The notes under the pieces: model-generated
Database searches by the model: none
Told to the model about the DNA's origin: nothing
The model's input: only the letters and a program-made list of their open reading frames with translations
Translations under genes and position numbers: made by a program
From: Neobacillus mesonae
GTDB lineage: Bacteria; Bacillota; Bacilli; Bacillales; Cytobacillaceae
DNA length: 64,000 nt
NCBI RefSeq assembly: GCF_023715155.1
Contig: NZ_JAMBNQ010000003.1
Span: forward strand, 225,529 to 289,528
Reading direction: 5' to 3'
Part shown: piece after piece, positions 8,161 to 20,061 of the stretch
Position numbering within the stretch: the first letter of the stretch is position 1
How the letters are laid out: each line of letters begins with the position of its first letter

Positions 8161-8946
8161 ATGGCTGGATCAACTTTAACAATCAAGGACCTTCATGTTG
8201 CAATTGAGGGAAAAGAAATATTAAAAGGGGTAAACCTCGAAATTAAAGGCGGCGAAATTCATGCCATCATGGGCCCTAACGGAACAGGTAAATCCACTTT
8301 ATCTTCAGCAATCATGGGCCATCCAAAATATGAAGTGACGAGCGGAAGCATCACATTAGACGGTCAAAATGTGTTAGAAATGGCAGTAGATGAGCGTGCT
8401 CGTGCTGGTCTATTTTTAGCAATGCAATACCCAAGCGAAATCAACGGGGTAACAAATGCAGATTTCTTGCGTTCAGCAATCAATGCCCGCCGCGGAGAGG
8501 GCAATGAAATTTCTTTAATGAAATTTATCCGCCAAATGGATAAACAAATGGAATTCCTTGAAATGGATTTAGATATGGCACAGCGTTACTTAAATGAAGG
8601 TTTCTCTGGCGGGGAGAAAAAACGTAATGAAATTCTTCAATTAACGATGCTTCAGCCAAAAATTGCTATTTTAGATGAAATTGACTCTGGTCTTGATATC
8701 GATGCCTTAAAGGTTGTTTCAAAAGGCGTTAACGAAATGCGTTCTGAAGACTTCGGATGCATGATTATCACACACTATCAACGTTTATTAAACTATATCA
8801 CTCCTGACTATGTGCATATCATGATGCAAGGCCGTATTGTGAAAGACGGCGGTCCAGAACTTGCGCAGCGCTTAGAAGCGGAAGGTTATGACTGGGTTAA
8901 GAAGGAACTTGGCATTGAAGATGAAACAGTTGAGCAAGAAGCTTAA
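8161..8946 (+). CDS. sufC: Fe-S cluster assembly ATPase SufC
   Basis: 261 residues, an ABC-type ATPase of the cytoplasmic SufBCD scaffold. Walker A is GPNGTGKST (38-46), the signature FSGGEKKR (148-155) is of the SufC type, and Walker B is IAILDEIDSGLD (168-179). It has no membrane partner. It drives conformational change in SufBD during Fe-S cluster assembly. A CGGAGG SD precedes the ATG. It is first in the order sufC-sufD-sufS-sufU-sufB, the normal Bacillus arrangement. Confidence 0.97.
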   Translation: MAGSTLTIKDLHVAIEGKEILKGVNLEIKGGEIHAIMGPNGTGKSTLSSAIMGHPKYEVTSGSITLDGQNVLEMAVDERARAGLFLAMQYPSEINGVTNADFLRSAINARRGEGNEISLMKFIRQMDKQMEFLEMDLDMAQRYLNEGFSGGEKKRNEILQLTMLQPKIAILDEIDSGLDIDALKVVSKGVNEMRSEDFGCMIITHYQRLLNYITPDYVHIMMQGRIVKDGGPELAQRLEAEGYDWVKKELGIEDETVEQEA

Positions 8947-8968
8947 GTGTTAGGTTAGGGGGATTAAA

Positions 8969-11935
<2,967 letters not shown>

Positions 11936-12072
11936 AATAAGAAAATGCGATTAAAAAGGCTTTATCCAGCTTTTCGCGTCCAGGGATCAAGTAAAAGGGA
12001 ATATGATGGCTCTTCATTTTCTTGTCCCTCCGACCAAATCGCTTCGCTTTTCTAAAAAGGAGGAATACGACG

Positions 12073-13470
12073 ATGGCAAAAAAAATGCCTGAAATCGGTG
12101 ATTATAAATACGGTTTTGCCGATAAAGACGTTTCCATTTTCCGGTCAAAACGTGGCCTGACACGTGAGATTGTTGAAGAGATTTCAAAGATGAAAAAAGA
12201 ACCACAGTGGATGCTTGATTTCCGCTTAAAATCACTTGATATCTTCTACAGCAAACCAATGCCAATATGGGGCGGAGATTTAAGCGGATTAAACTTTGAT
12301 GAAATCACTTATTATGTAAAACCATCCGAGAAATCTGAGAAATCATGGGATGAAGTTCCAGAGGAAATCAAGGCAACTTTTGATAAACTCGGCATTCCGG
12401 AAGCAGAACAAAAATACCTTGCTGGTGTTTCTGCTCAATATGAATCAGAAGTTGTTTACCACAACATGAAAGAGGATCTTGAAGAATTAGGAATTGTCTT
12501 TAAAGATACTGATTCTGCGTTAAGAGAAAACGAAGATATCTTCCGTGAACACTGGGCAAAAGTAATTCCGCCTACAGATAATAAATTTGCTGCACTGAAC
12601 TCTGCTGTTTGGTCCGGCGGCTCTTTCATTTATGTTCCGCCAGGTGTAAAGGTAGATACTCCATTGCAAGCTTATTTCCGGATCAACTCTGAAAATATGG
12701 GACAATTTGAAAGAACACTAATTATCGTTGATGAAGGTGCAAGCGTACACTATGTAGAAGGTTGTACAGCACCAGTTTATACAACAAATTCCCTTCATAG
12801 TGCGGTTGTTGAAATCATTGTTAAAAAAGGCGCTTACTGCCGTTATACAACGATTCAAAACTGGGCTAACAACGTATACAATCTTGTTACAAAGCGTACG
12901 GTCTGTGAAGAAAATGCAACAATGGAATGGGTTGACGGTAACATTGGATCTAAATTAACGATGAAATACCCGGCTGTTATCCTTAAAGGCGAAGGTGCCC
13001 GCGGTATGACATTATCTATTGCCATTGCCGGCAAAGGGCAGGTACAGGATACGGGTTCCAAAATGCATCATTTGGCACCAAATACTTCTTCAACCATTGT
13101 GTCAAAATCCATCTCTAAACATGGCGGTAAAACAAATTATCGCGGTTTAGTACACTTTGGCCGTAAAGCCGATGGCGCCCGTTCAAATGTTGAGTGTGAT
13201 ACATTAATTATGGATAATTTATCAACATCTGATACGATTCCATATAATGAAGTGTTAAATAGCAATATTTCCCTTGAGCATGAAGCGAAGGTTTCCAAGG
13301 TTTCTGAAGAGCAGCTCTTCTACTTAATGAGCCGTGGTATTTCAGAACAGGAAGCAACTGAAATGATTGTTATGGGCTTCATTGAACCATTTACAAAAGA
13401 ACTACCAATGGAATATGCTGTTGAAATGAACAGACTTATCAAATTCGAGATGGAAGGCAGCATCGGTTAA
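12073..13470 (+). CDS. sufB: Fe-S cluster assembly protein SufB (3' end is island 1 attachment site)
   Basis: 465 residues, the main scaffold of the SufBCD complex. It has an N-terminal [15 protein letters not shown], the beta-helix core and the C-terminal [30 protein letters not shown] signature followed by [10 protein letters not shown]. The AAAAAGGAGG SD fixes ATG 12073 (an in-frame extension to 12022 has no SD). The last 33 bp recur at 28776-28808, where they still encode [10 protein letters not shown]. Island 1 therefore integrated in the sufB 3' end and the reading frame was restored by element-borne sequence. The natural operon terminator now lies about 15 kb away at 28834-28887. Confidence 0.97.
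   Translation: MAKKMPEIGDYKYGFADKDVSIFRSKRGLTREIVEEISKMKKEPQWMLDFRLKSLDIFYSKPMPIWGGDLSGLNFDEITYYVKPSEKSEKSWDEVPEEIKATFDKLGIPEAEQKYLAGVSAQYESEVVYHNMKEDLEELGIVFKDTDSALRENEDIFREHWAKVIPPTDNKFAALNSAVWSGGSFIYVPPGVKVDTPLQAYFRINSENMGQFERTLIIVDEGASVHYVEGCTAPVYTTNSLHSAVVEIIVKKGAYCRYTTIQNWANNVYNLVTKRTVCEENATMEWVDGNIGSKLTMKYPAVILKGEGARGMTLSIAIAGKGQVQDTGSKMHHLAPNTSSTIVSKSISKHGGKTNYRGLVHFGRKADGARSNVECDTLIMDNLSTSDTIPYNEVLNSNISLEHEAKVSKVSEEQLFYLMSRGISEQEATEMIVMGFIEPFTKELPMEYAVEMNRLIKFEMEGSIG
13438..13470 (+). repeat. attL of island 1 (sufB 3' end)
   Basis: This 33-bp end of sufB matches 28776-28808 at 30 of 33 positions. The longest identical stretch is ATGGAAGGCAGCAT (13450-13463 and 28788-28801), the likely crossover core. 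The three substitutions keep the encoded residues. Confidence 0.85.
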
Positions 13471-13516
13471 TATCCAAAAAGCCTATATATATTGCGGGTT
13501 TGAGGGGATTCTATAA

Positions 13517-13551
13517 CGTGCCAACTTGATGGCGTGCCAAATTCGTGCCAA
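13517..13551 (+). repeat. Left arm-type repeats (CGTGCCAA x3)
   Basis: CGTGCCAA occurs at 13517-13524, 13533-13540 and 13544-13551, between attL and the integrase stop. The same octamer recurs near attR. Integrase arm-binding sites are the simplest explanation. Confidence 0.6.
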
Positions 13552-13558
13552 GTTGACC

Positions 13559-14716
13559 TTATCTTTTAGTATAGGAGGCGAACTTTTGAAGTTCGTCTTC
13601 TTCTATTTTTGGGGTAACATCAAGATAAGTATCCGCTGTTGTTTTGATGGTTTTATGTCCCAAGCGATTTGATACATATTTGAGGCTTGTACCTGATTCA
13701 AGTAGCAATACTGCATGTGTGTGTCTGAAACCGTGGGTGCCTTTATATTCAACACCAGCTTTTTTGCAATAATCTTGCATGGTTTCACGAATAGTAGAAG
13801 GCGTTAAATAATGCCCGTTATAATTTTGAAAGATAATGCTGTCCTCATTTTTGCGGAATCTTGGGTTTCCTAAAATCAATTCATTTTGCTTCATCTTGAA
13901 CTTCTTTAATTCACGTACTAAATCATTATCAATCTTGATCGTACGATAGGAAGAAGAATTTTTTAATGTTGTCAATTTTACATTGTTATTATCATCACGA
14001 CTTGTTTGTTTGTCGATCGTTACTTTATCTCCATTAATATCTTCCCATCTTAAGGCTAATGCTTCACTTATCCTTAAACCAGTTTTGCTTAAAAAAAGCA
14101 TGAGCATATAATAAAGCTGGTAATCAGGAAAGCGTTGATGCTTATATGTTTTCATGAAATCCAATAACTGATTTAATTCTTCAAGGCTGAAATATTTTAC
14201 TTTTTCCTTCTTTATAGCGACAGAATCTTGGACAGGAACCTTTAATTTATCAGCAGGATTTTTTTCAAGCACTTCAAGTTCGTGAACTGCATAATGGAAA
14301 ATACTTTTTATATAAGAGAGATACTTCAATCTTGAACCAAAAGAATATTTTTCTTTTCCGTTTTCATCTAGTTCACCAAATGTAGCCATCCATCTTTTTA
14401 TTTCTGGTCTATGAATCGTCATAATTTTTTTATGTCCAAAGGTGGGCAAAACGTGATTCCTTATAATGACTTCAATTTGTTTAAATGTCGATTCCTTTAC
14501 ATTAGCTTTTTTATGTTCAAGCCAATCTTTCACAACTTCATCAAAAAGCATATTTCTATCATTTATCGTTTGTCCGTAATATTTTCTTTCTTCAACTTTT
14601 GCAGCTTCAATTTCTGCTTCCTTTTTTGTTCTGAAAGTGCCAAGGCTTACTAATTTTCCATCCTTGTGAACACGTGCTTGCCATTTTCCACTGGCTAACT
14701 TTCTGAAGTTTGCCAT
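13559..14716 (-). CDS. int: Phage-type tyrosine integrase of island 1
   Basis: 385 residues. The N-terminal AP2-like arm-binding domain (FRKLASGKWQARVHKDGKLVSLGTF..., about 4-45) is followed by a SAM-like core-binding domain (about 60-165) and the catalytic domain. Catalytic residues are seen as Arg in TGLRISEALALRWEDI, the HxxR box in HGFRHTHA and the nucleophile in TADTYLDVT. It is predicted to integrate and excise the element at the sufB 3' end, next to which it lies and towards which it is transcribed. The start has an AAGGAAGTGATT SD. It is separated from the upstream xre gene by 7 bp. Confidence 0.95.
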   Translation of the reverse strand: MANFRKLASGKWQARVHKDGKLVSLGTFRTKKEAEIEAAKVEERKYYGQTINDRNMLFDEVVKDWLEHKKANVKESTFKQIEVIIRNHVLPTFGHKKIMTIHRPEIKRWMATFGELDENGKEKYSFGSRLKYLSYIKSIFHYAVHELEVLEKNPADKLKVPVQDSVAIKKEKVKYFSLEELNQLLDFMKTYKHQRFPDYQLYYMLMLFLSKTGLRISEALALRWEDINGDKVTIDKQTSRDDNNNVKLTTLKNSSSYRTIKIDNDLVRELKKFKMKQNELILGNPRFRKNEDSIIFQNYNGHYLTPSTIRETMQDYCKKAGVEYKGTHGFRHTHAVLLLESGTSLKYVSNRLGHKTIKTTADTYLDVTPKIEEDELQKFASYTKR

Positions 14717-14723
14717 GGTTAAA

Positions 14724-15128
14724 TCACTTCCTTTTTAACAATTCCTCTACGATGGGTTCTAATATGTTTGCTACTGCAATTTGTAAATCTTTTGTGAGCG
14801 GTTTTTTCTTAAAATAAATTTTTAGGTGCTCTGAATTTTTTAATAAATAGTAAAGGTCATATCCTGAAGGATTATGTTCCAATTTTTCATATTGCATATC
14901 TTCTACTATTTCAGTTGGGAGATACCCTGCCATCTCTAGCAAATCAGGCAATGGAATATTAAGCCCTGCGGCAATCTTTTCAAGCGTTTCAACTTTTGGA
15001 ATCCCCCGTTTTCCTGTTTCAACTTGAGAAAGGTAAGAGTGTGCGACCCCTGACAATTCACTAAGTTTCCTAATAGAAAGTCCTTTTTCTTTTCTTAACT
15101 GCCGTAATTCCTCTCCAAATTCTCTCAC
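14724..15128 (-). CDS. Xre-family (Cro/CI-like) repressor
   Basis: 134 residues. The N-terminal helix-turn-helix is seen in LRKEKGLSIRKLSELSGVAHSYLSQVETGKRGIPKVETL (about 11-49), followed by an alpha-helical C-terminal part. It has no peptidase-like CI domain, so induction may need another protein. GTG start with a GAGGGAGATG SD. It is co-directional with int and divergent from the excisionase-like gene. The intergenic region holds two promoters and TTGC-type repeats, so it probably keeps the element silent. Confidence 0.9.
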   Translation of the reverse strand: MREFGEELRQLRKEKGLSIRKLSELSGVAHSYLSQVETGKRGIPKVETLEKIAAGLNIPLPDLLEMAGYLPTEIVEDMQYEKLEHNPSGYDLYYLLKNSEHLKIYFKKKPLTKDLQIAVANILEPIVEELLKRK

Positions 15129-15164
15129 TATTTCATCTCCCTCTTTCTATTTGAATCCTATTTC

Positions 15165-15193
15165 ATTTTAATTCATTCGGTTGCAAAAGTAAA
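15165..15193 (-). promoter_or_regulatory. Leftward promoter for xre-int
   Basis: On the minus strand TTTACT (15193-15188) and TAAAAT (15170-15165) have a 17-bp spacer. The TTGCAAAAGTAAA element lies across the -35. Confidence 0.6.
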
Positions 15194-15210
15194 CTATTTT
15201 TTAGATATGT

Positions 15211-15255
15211 TTGCAAATACATAACAAAAGTGTTATTATGCGATTGCGGTCGCAA
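15211..15255 (+). promoter_or_regulatory. Rightward early promoter and operator-like repeats
   Basis: TTGCAA (15211-15216) and TATTAT (15234-15239) with a 17-bp spacer form a near-consensus promoter for the rightward genes. TTGCG-GT-CGCAA (15244-15255) is a 5-bp-arm palindrome at the likely start site. TTGCAAAAGTAAA (15181-15193) and CGCAAATAGTAAA (15251-15263) look like related operator half-sites for the Xre repressor. Confidence 0.65.
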
Positions 15256-15287
15256 ATAGTAAATAATTCACCGAAAGGAGTTCGCTA

Positions 15288-15578
15288 ATGTTTAACATCA
15301 GCTTAAATGAAGACGAATTAAAAACGATCTATCTTGAAGAAGTACAAAAACGATTAGAAGATTGGGAGCAACAAACACTGCTCATGGATATGAAAGAACT
15401 TTGTAAAATGCTTTCGTTAAGCAGACCAACAGTAGAAAAATTATTTATATACAATCCGAACTTTCCTTCCATGCGAGTAGGGAAGAAGTGGTTGTTTCCT
15501 CGTAAAGAAGTAGAGGAATATATCAAACGTTGGTCTATTGATGTTAGGAAAAAAGGCTGCGTTATAGAATGTGATTAG
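15288..15578 (+). CDS. Excisionase-like HTH DNA-binding protein
   Basis: 96 residues. The central winged HTH of the MerR/excisionase type is seen in DMKELCKMLSLSRPTVEKLFIYNPNFPSMRVGKKWLFPRKEVEEYIKRW (about 34-82). An AAAGGAG SD precedes the ATG. As the first gene of the rightward transcript opposite xre-int, it is placed where phages and ICEs keep xis or an early activator. Which of the two it is cannot be decided from sequence alone. Confidence 0.8.
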   Translation: MFNISLNEDELKTIYLEEVQKRLEDWEQQTLLMDMKELCKMLSLSRPTVEKLFIYNPNFPSMRVGKKWLFPRKEVEEYIKRWSIDVRKKGCVIECD

Positions 15579-15717
15579 AAAGCTTATTGAGGACAAAATT
15601 ATTGTCAGTGTCGATGAAATTTTTTAATTTAAATGGAAACCGTGGTTTCCGTGCGAGATAAATGATACGAATAAAAATAACGCCTTCCAAAAAGAAGGCG
15701 CAGAAAGGATTTTATTA

Positions 15718-16296
15718 ATGGATATACAAAAAGATTACTCCTTAGATGATTTTAAGGTAAACCAAGACTTTTCTCAACACGAATTGGTTAAAAAGCAAAT
15801 CATTAAAGTACCAGTACGTAAGCCAGACAAATCCTGGTTTGTTCGTGTTCATCAGAATGAAAAATATAGAGGTACATTTTATCTTTTGGAAATCTCAGAT
15901 GCCTTCGGGAAAGAACTTTATTTGGTGGCTAGTAGTGTATCAGCGGAAATATATGCTGAATTTCATCAATATATGAAAGCTCAAACCATCTACACAGCTA
16001 TTACGAAGCAGGGTGATGTGTTTTTGTGGCCAATCCCACAACCAGGGCCTGATGGCAAAGATCTTGAATGGTGGCAGACTGCACGGGAAGCGGCACAAGG
16101 AGCTATTGAGAAATGGTCCCGAGTTGTCGCCAATCAGAATATTGGTGGTTATGATTGTTATCATGCAGAAGGGAACCTTGCAGACCCAAATTGGCCAGAT
16201 GAAGATTTCCAAAGTTTATTGCTCAAAGCCTTTAAACATAGAATTATTGATAATATGGACCATGAAGCCCTCAATAAATTACGAGGAATGTCGTGA
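15718..16296 (+). CDS. Unknown protein preceding the DNA polymerase
   Basis: 192 residues, no family recognised with confidence. It contains conserved-looking aromatic segments KSWFVRVHQ (about 39-47), YRGTFYLLEI and a LWPIP motif followed by WWQTAREAAQGA (about 116-129). No signal peptide or membrane segment. An AGAAAGGAT-type SD precedes the ATG. It overlaps the polymerase gene by 4 bp, so the two are translationally coupled, and a role in element replication is inferred from that. Confidence 0.75.
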   Translation: MDIQKDYSLDDFKVNQDFSQHELVKKQIIKVPVRKPDKSWFVRVHQNEKYRGTFYLLEISDAFGKELYLVASSVSAEIYAEFHQYMKAQTIYTAITKQGDVFLWPIPQPGPDGKDLEWWQTAREAAQGAIEKWSRVVANQNIGGYDCYHAEGNLADPNWPDEDFQSLLLKAFKHRIIDNMDHEALNKLRGMS

Positions 16297-18041
16297 AATT
16301 TGAAGGTTTTAAAGAAATCTGGGCTGTAGACTTTGAATTTTCATCAGGCCCAGACCTTTTGCCAAGACCTGTCTGTATGGTAGCCCTAGAATTGCGAACG
16401 CAGCGAGAAATTAGGCTTTGGCTTTGGGATAAAGCTTCAGTACCAATTCCTTTTAATATAGGACCTGATACTTTATATATTGCCTATTTTGCTTCAGCAG
16501 AAATCAGCTGCTATTTGGCATTAGGATGGGAAATTCCTGTGCATATATTGGATTTGTATGTGGAATATCGAAATCTGACAAATGGAAAGACAATTCCTTA
16601 TAGTCGAAGCCTTTTGGGAGCATTAACTTATTTCGGACTAGATCCTATGTTAGCTTCTGAAAAGAAAGAAATGCGGGATTTGGCCATAAGAGGTGGCCCT
16701 TATTCCAGCGCTGAAGAAAAAGCTTTATTGGATTATTGTTCGGAAGATGTTTATGCCTTAAATAAAATATTCCCGTGTATGAAGGATCGGATTCATCTAG
16801 GTCAGGCCTTGATCCGTGGCCGTTATATGTGGGCAGTTGCTCAAATGGAGCGGTATGGGATACCTATCGACACTCATTTATTAAAGCACTTGATGGATCA
16901 TTGGGAAGAAATCAAATCACGATTAATAGCCGATGTCGATAATGATTTTCATGTATATGAAGGCACTACGTTCAAGGTAGATAAATGGGAGCGTTGGCTG
17001 GTGGAAAATAAAATTCCATGGCCGACAACCGAAAATGGGAACTTGAAATTGGACGATGAAACCTTTAAAGATGCGTGTAAATCGTTTCCTCAACTGCAAC
17101 CCCTGCGGGATTTGCGGTACATTTTAGGTCAGTTGAAGCTGAATAAACTTGCCGTTGGTGCGGATGGAAGGAATCGTTGTATGTTAAGCCCTTTTCAGTC
17201 ACGGACGGGCAGGAATCAGCCAAGTAACAGCAAATTCATCTTTGGACCTGCGGTCTGGCTTCGGAGCCTGATTAAACCAGAATGCGGGAAATCTATTGCT
17301 TACGTTGATTGGAGCCAACAGGAATTTGGAATAGCGGCAGCCTTATCCAATGATGAAAAAATGAAACAAGCTTATTTAAGTGGAGACCCATATTTAGAAT
17401 TTGCCAAACAAGCTGGAGCTGTGCCGATGGATGCAACTAAAAAAAGTCATAAGGCTATAAGGGACCAATATAAAGCCTGTGTCTTGGCCACTCAATATGG
17501 GATGGGTGCTGAGTCACTAGCAGACAAGATTCAGGACATTCCTTTAAAAGCAAGGCGGTTATTAAATGCCCATAAGGAAACGTATCAAATGTTTTGGAAA
17601 TGGTCGGACGCAGCAGTTAATTCTGCTATTCTTAACGGACATATTCAAAGCGTATTAGGCTGGGACCTTGCTGTCGAGAGCGGCTATAATTTCCGAATGC
17701 TGCAAAACTTCCCGATGCAGGCAAATGGAGCGGAAATGCTGCGTTTAGGCTGTATTATTGCTTTGGAACGAGGTGTAAAAGTATTGGCACCTATACATGA
17801 TGCGATTCTGATTGAAGCAGATAGCAGCAACATTCAAGAAGCGGTAGCCATTACCCAAGCGGCATTAGTTGATGCATCAAAAATTATACTAAAAGACTTT
17901 CCCTTACGTTCCGATGCTGATATTTTTCATTATCCTGATCGTTATGAAGATGAACGAGGTAAAGAAACGTTTGAAAAAATTATAAAAATCCTAAATGAAT
18001 TAGGCGGTGGGAAATTTGTTCAAGCAATTCAGGTTAGCTGA
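16293..18041 (+). CDS. Family-A DNA polymerase (3'-5' exonuclease + polymerase)
   Basis: 582 residues, shorter than cellular Pol I (about 880), like phage enzymes without the 5' nuclease. The exonuclease region starts at VDFEFSSGPD (about 10) with DYCSEDVYALN (about 146-156) as Exo III-like. Polymerase motif A is YVDWSQQEFGIAAAL (about 336-350), the O-helix region KACVLATQYGMG (about 390-405) and motif C PIHDAILIEA (about 500-509). GTG start with GAGGA SD, overlapping the previous gene. It suggests the element replicates its own DNA. Confidence 0.93.
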   Translation: MKFEGFKEIWAVDFEFSSGPDLLPRPVCMVALELRTQREIRLWLWDKASVPIPFNIGPDTLYIAYFASAEISCYLALGWEIPVHILDLYVEYRNLTNGKTIPYSRSLLGALTYFGLDPMLASEKKEMRDLAIRGGPYSSAEEKALLDYCSEDVYALNKIFPCMKDRIHLGQALIRGRYMWAVAQMERYGIPIDTHLLKHLMDHWEEIKSRLIADVDNDFHVYEGTTFKVDKWERWLVENKIPWPTTENGNLKLDDETFKDACKSFPQLQPLRDLRYILGQLKLNKLAVGADGRNRCMLSPFQSRTGRNQPSNSKFIFGPAVWLRSLIKPECGKSIAYVDWSQQEFGIAAALSNDEKMKQAYLSGDPYLEFAKQAGAVPMDATKKSHKAIRDQYKACVLATQYGMGAESLADKIQDIPLKARRLLNAHKETYQMFWKWSDAAVNSAILNGHIQSVLGWDLAVESGYNFRMLQNFPMQANGAEMLRLGCIIALERGVKVLAPIHDAILIEADSSNIQEAVAITQAALVDASKIILKDFPLRSDADIFHYPDRYEDERGKETFEKIIKILNELGGGKFVQAIQVS

Positions 18042-18081
18042 TGGTGAATACTTATCTGAGTTTTCCAAGCAACGGCATGAA

Positions 18082-18384
18082 ATGAAGAAAACTAAAAAGA
18101 AGAATGTTAAGCCTTACATTCGAAACGTGGAGTTAAACTGGGTCCGTCAAGCAATGGATTCCAAATATAAAAAACCACTGGTTACGTTATTGGTGCTGTA
18201 CTACAGTAGCCTAAACAAAGATAAACGATTCTATATTCCTTCTAGCAAACTTGAAGAATGGGGAATTACAAGGCAGACATATTGCCTTACCTTAAAAGAA
18301 CTAGCGGATAAAGGGCTAATAGAAATTCAAAAAAGTCAAGGAAGTAAAACGAGGATTAAGGTCCTCAAATTAGTGGAAAGTTGA
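18082..18384 (+). CDS. Small winged-helix protein
   Basis: About 100 residues. It has a basic N-terminus (MKKTKKKNVK) and a MarR-like winged helix (VTLLVLYYSSL, then KLEEWGITRQTYCLTLKELADKGLIEIQKSQG, about 33-90). An upstream GTG at 18007, overlapping the end of the polymerase gene, is also possible. ATG 18082 is preferred because the extra residues look unlike a domain. Probably a DNA-binding regulator or replication accessory factor of the element. Confidence 0.6.
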   Translation: MKKTKKKNVKPYIRNVELNWVRQAMDSKYKKPLVTLLVLYYSSLNKDKRFYIPSSKLEEWGITRQTYCLTLKELADKGLIEIQKSQGSKTRIKVLKLVES

Positions 18385-18495
18385 GGAATTAATCCGCTTT
18401 ATTATCAAAGGTACCAGTACCTATAAAGTATATTTATATAAAATACTTACTTAATAAATTTAATTAAGTAATATAAATAATTAATAAATAGACCA

Positions 18496-18560
18496 GGTGT
18501 TAAGTCGTACATATATTACACATTTGCGACCTTACATTTGTGTAAATGTGACTTAACACC
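18496..18560. repeat. Long inverted repeat, possible replication origin or cruciform
   Basis: GGTGTTAAGTC (18496-18506) and GACTTAACACC (18550-18560) are perfect 11-bp arms. Inside, TTACACA and TGTGTAA form a second pair and ACAT/ATGT a third, giving an extended hairpin of about 65 nt. No T-run follows, so it is not a simple terminator. It lies in an AT-rich noncoding gap just downstream of the DNA polymerase and wHTH genes. Confidence 0.75.
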
Positions 18561-18601
18561 TTCTGTCAAGTGGACAAATAGTAAATTTCTTTAAAGGGGT
18601 A

Positions 18602-18940
18602 TTGAATATTAAACTTGAAGACGGACTAACTAATTCTGAAAAACAAATATTAAATAAACTTGATCCTCCCGAGCAAAAAAACATGCTTCAGGTGTTAAGA
18701 AATTTAGGAGAGGGTTATCGAATTGTGATAATCGATTCAGGAATTTGTTTGTTATATGATTTACAGAATGGATATGATATTGAAATCGAGGGCGGATGTG
18801 ATGAAAAGCAGGAATTTTCTATTTATTTATGGGAAAATCAAACACGACTTCTTGAAATCCGTCATGCAAAAGGAATTAGCGATTTAAAATTTGAATTGGA
18901 CCAGCTATGTGAAAAATATCGATTCCATATTATTCAATAA
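18602..18940 (+). CDS. Unknown small acidic protein
   Basis: 112 residues, TTG start with AAAGGGGT SD. Predicted alternating helix/strand, acidic, with YRIVIIDSGICLLYDLQNGYDIEIEGG (about 40-66) as its most regular stretch. No recognisable domain, signal or membrane segment. It is followed by a terminator, so it may be its own transcription unit. Confidence 0.6.
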   Translation: MNIKLEDGLTNSEKQILNKLDPPEQKNMLQVLRNLGEGYRIVIIDSGICLLYDLQNGYDIEIEGGCDEKQEFSIYLWENQTRLLEIRHAKGISDLKFELDQLCEKYRFHIIQ

Positions 18941-18975
18941 AAAGACCAGCCTTTGATGGGGCTGGCTTTTTGTTT
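18941..18975 (+). terminator. Rho-independent terminator
   Basis: CCAGCC (18946-18951) pairs with GGCTGG (18960-18965), extended by an A-rich and T-rich flank (CTTTTT). Confidence 0.75.
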
Positions 18976-19109
18976 TGGCGGTGAAAAAATATTGGCTAAG
19001 GTCAGTTTCAAAGGCTTATTAATTAGGATGCCTTAAAGCATAAACGATTAATCCTATTGGAATAATAAAGTTAAGGATAAAAAATAAATATTAAACGAGG
19101 TGTGTTTCA

Positions 19110-19391
19110 ATGGATGAACGTGAATTAATCCAAGAAGCGAAACGGGCTTATCACCGAGAATATATGAGAGATTATCGAAAGTTAAACCCAGAAAAAGTAC
19201 AAGGGTATCGTGATAATTGGTTTTTGAAAAGAGCATTGATAGCAAAGGAAGTAAAGATGGAGAAACCACTAGAATCCATGACACCTAAAGAGCAAGCCTT
19301 ATTTGAATTGGAACAATTGAAAAATAAGCAACTTGAAATAGAGGCAAGAGAAGCAATGAAATATGAGCCATCTGTCGCAACATTTTACTGA
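19110..19391 (+). CDS. Small basic phage-type protein
   Basis: 93 residues, highly charged and probably helical (RAYHREYMRDYRKLNPEKVQGYRDNW at about 11-36). The YxREYxRxYRKxNPEK pattern recurs in small phage proteins of unknown role, some with HNH-like or DNA-binding surroundings. Here no zinc or nuclease residues are seen. GAGGTG SD and ATG start. It precedes the ClpP-like gene by 20 bp. Confidence 0.65.
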   Translation: MDERELIQEAKRAYHREYMRDYRKLNPEKVQGYRDNWFLKRALIAKEVKMEKPLESMTPKEQALFELEQLKNKQLEIEAREAMKYEPSVATFY

Positions 19392-19411
19392 GGAAAGAAG
19401 AGGACAGCCAA

Positions 19412-20059
19412 ATGGCGAACAAAATTATGATCAAAGGTGCAATAGTTTCAAATAATGATTACCCCGTTTACGAATGGCTTGATATAGAAGCCACAAGCCC
19501 TAGAATCGTTCATAACCAACTTGCTGCGGCTAATGGTCAGCCTGTGGAAGTAGATATTAACTCTGGTGGCGGAGATGTGTTCGCTGGGAGTGAAATCTAT
19601 TCGGCTTTAAGAGCTTATTCTCTCAATGGCGGTCATGTTGGAGTAAATATTGTCGGCTTGGCAGCAAGTGCAGCATCGGTTATTGCTATGGCAGGGGATG
19701 TGGTGCGAATCACTCCTGTGGGGCAGATTATGATTCACAATGCCTACATTAATGGCGCAAACGGCGATTATAGGGACATGAATCATATGTCAGGTGTGTT
19801 AAAGAACGTGAATCAAACTCTGGCAAATGCCTACCGATTAAAGACGGGCAAAACCGAAGCGGAGCTTCTATCGATGTTGGATGCAGAAACCTGGCTCACT
19901 CCTGAAGCTGCTTTATTACATGGTTTCGTTGATGAAATCCTGTTTGACGATCGATCACAGCAGGGATTAAGTTTTGATGGAAGAAGTAAGTTAGCTACTT
20001 ATCAAACGAGAAAGATGGCAGCACAATTAAAATTAATGAAATTGAAAGTAGGTATCTAA
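19412..20059 (+). CDS. ClpP-like head-maturation protease (orphan)
   Basis: 215 residues, S14/S49-type serine peptidase fold. The oxyanion GGGDVFAG region is at about 54-61, the nucleophile Ser in GLAASAASVIAMAGD (about 87-88), His in MIHNAY (about 112) and the Asp region DAETWLTPEAALLHGFVDEI (about 156-175). This family normally processes capsid scaffold in tailed phages. No capsid, portal or terminase gene is in the island. It is therefore a relic, or is used by a satellite to act on a helper's capsid. It is followed after 2 bp by the next gene. Confidence 0.85.
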   Translation: MANKIMIKGAIVSNNDYPVYEWLDIEATSPRIVHNQLAAANGQPVEVDINSGGGDVFAGSEIYSALRAYSLNGGHVGVNIVGLAASAASVIAMAGDVVRITPVGQIMIHNAYINGANGDYRDMNHMSGVLKNVNQTLANAYRLKTGKTEAELLSMLDAETWLTPEAALLHGFVDEILFDDRSQQGLSFDGRSKLATYQTRKMAAQLKLMKLKVGI

Positions 20060-20061
20060 CG

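Noticed and set aside
12022..12072. N-terminal extension of SufB
   Set aside because: The AAAAAGGAGG SD fits ATG 12073, and the normal SufB length is 465 residues.
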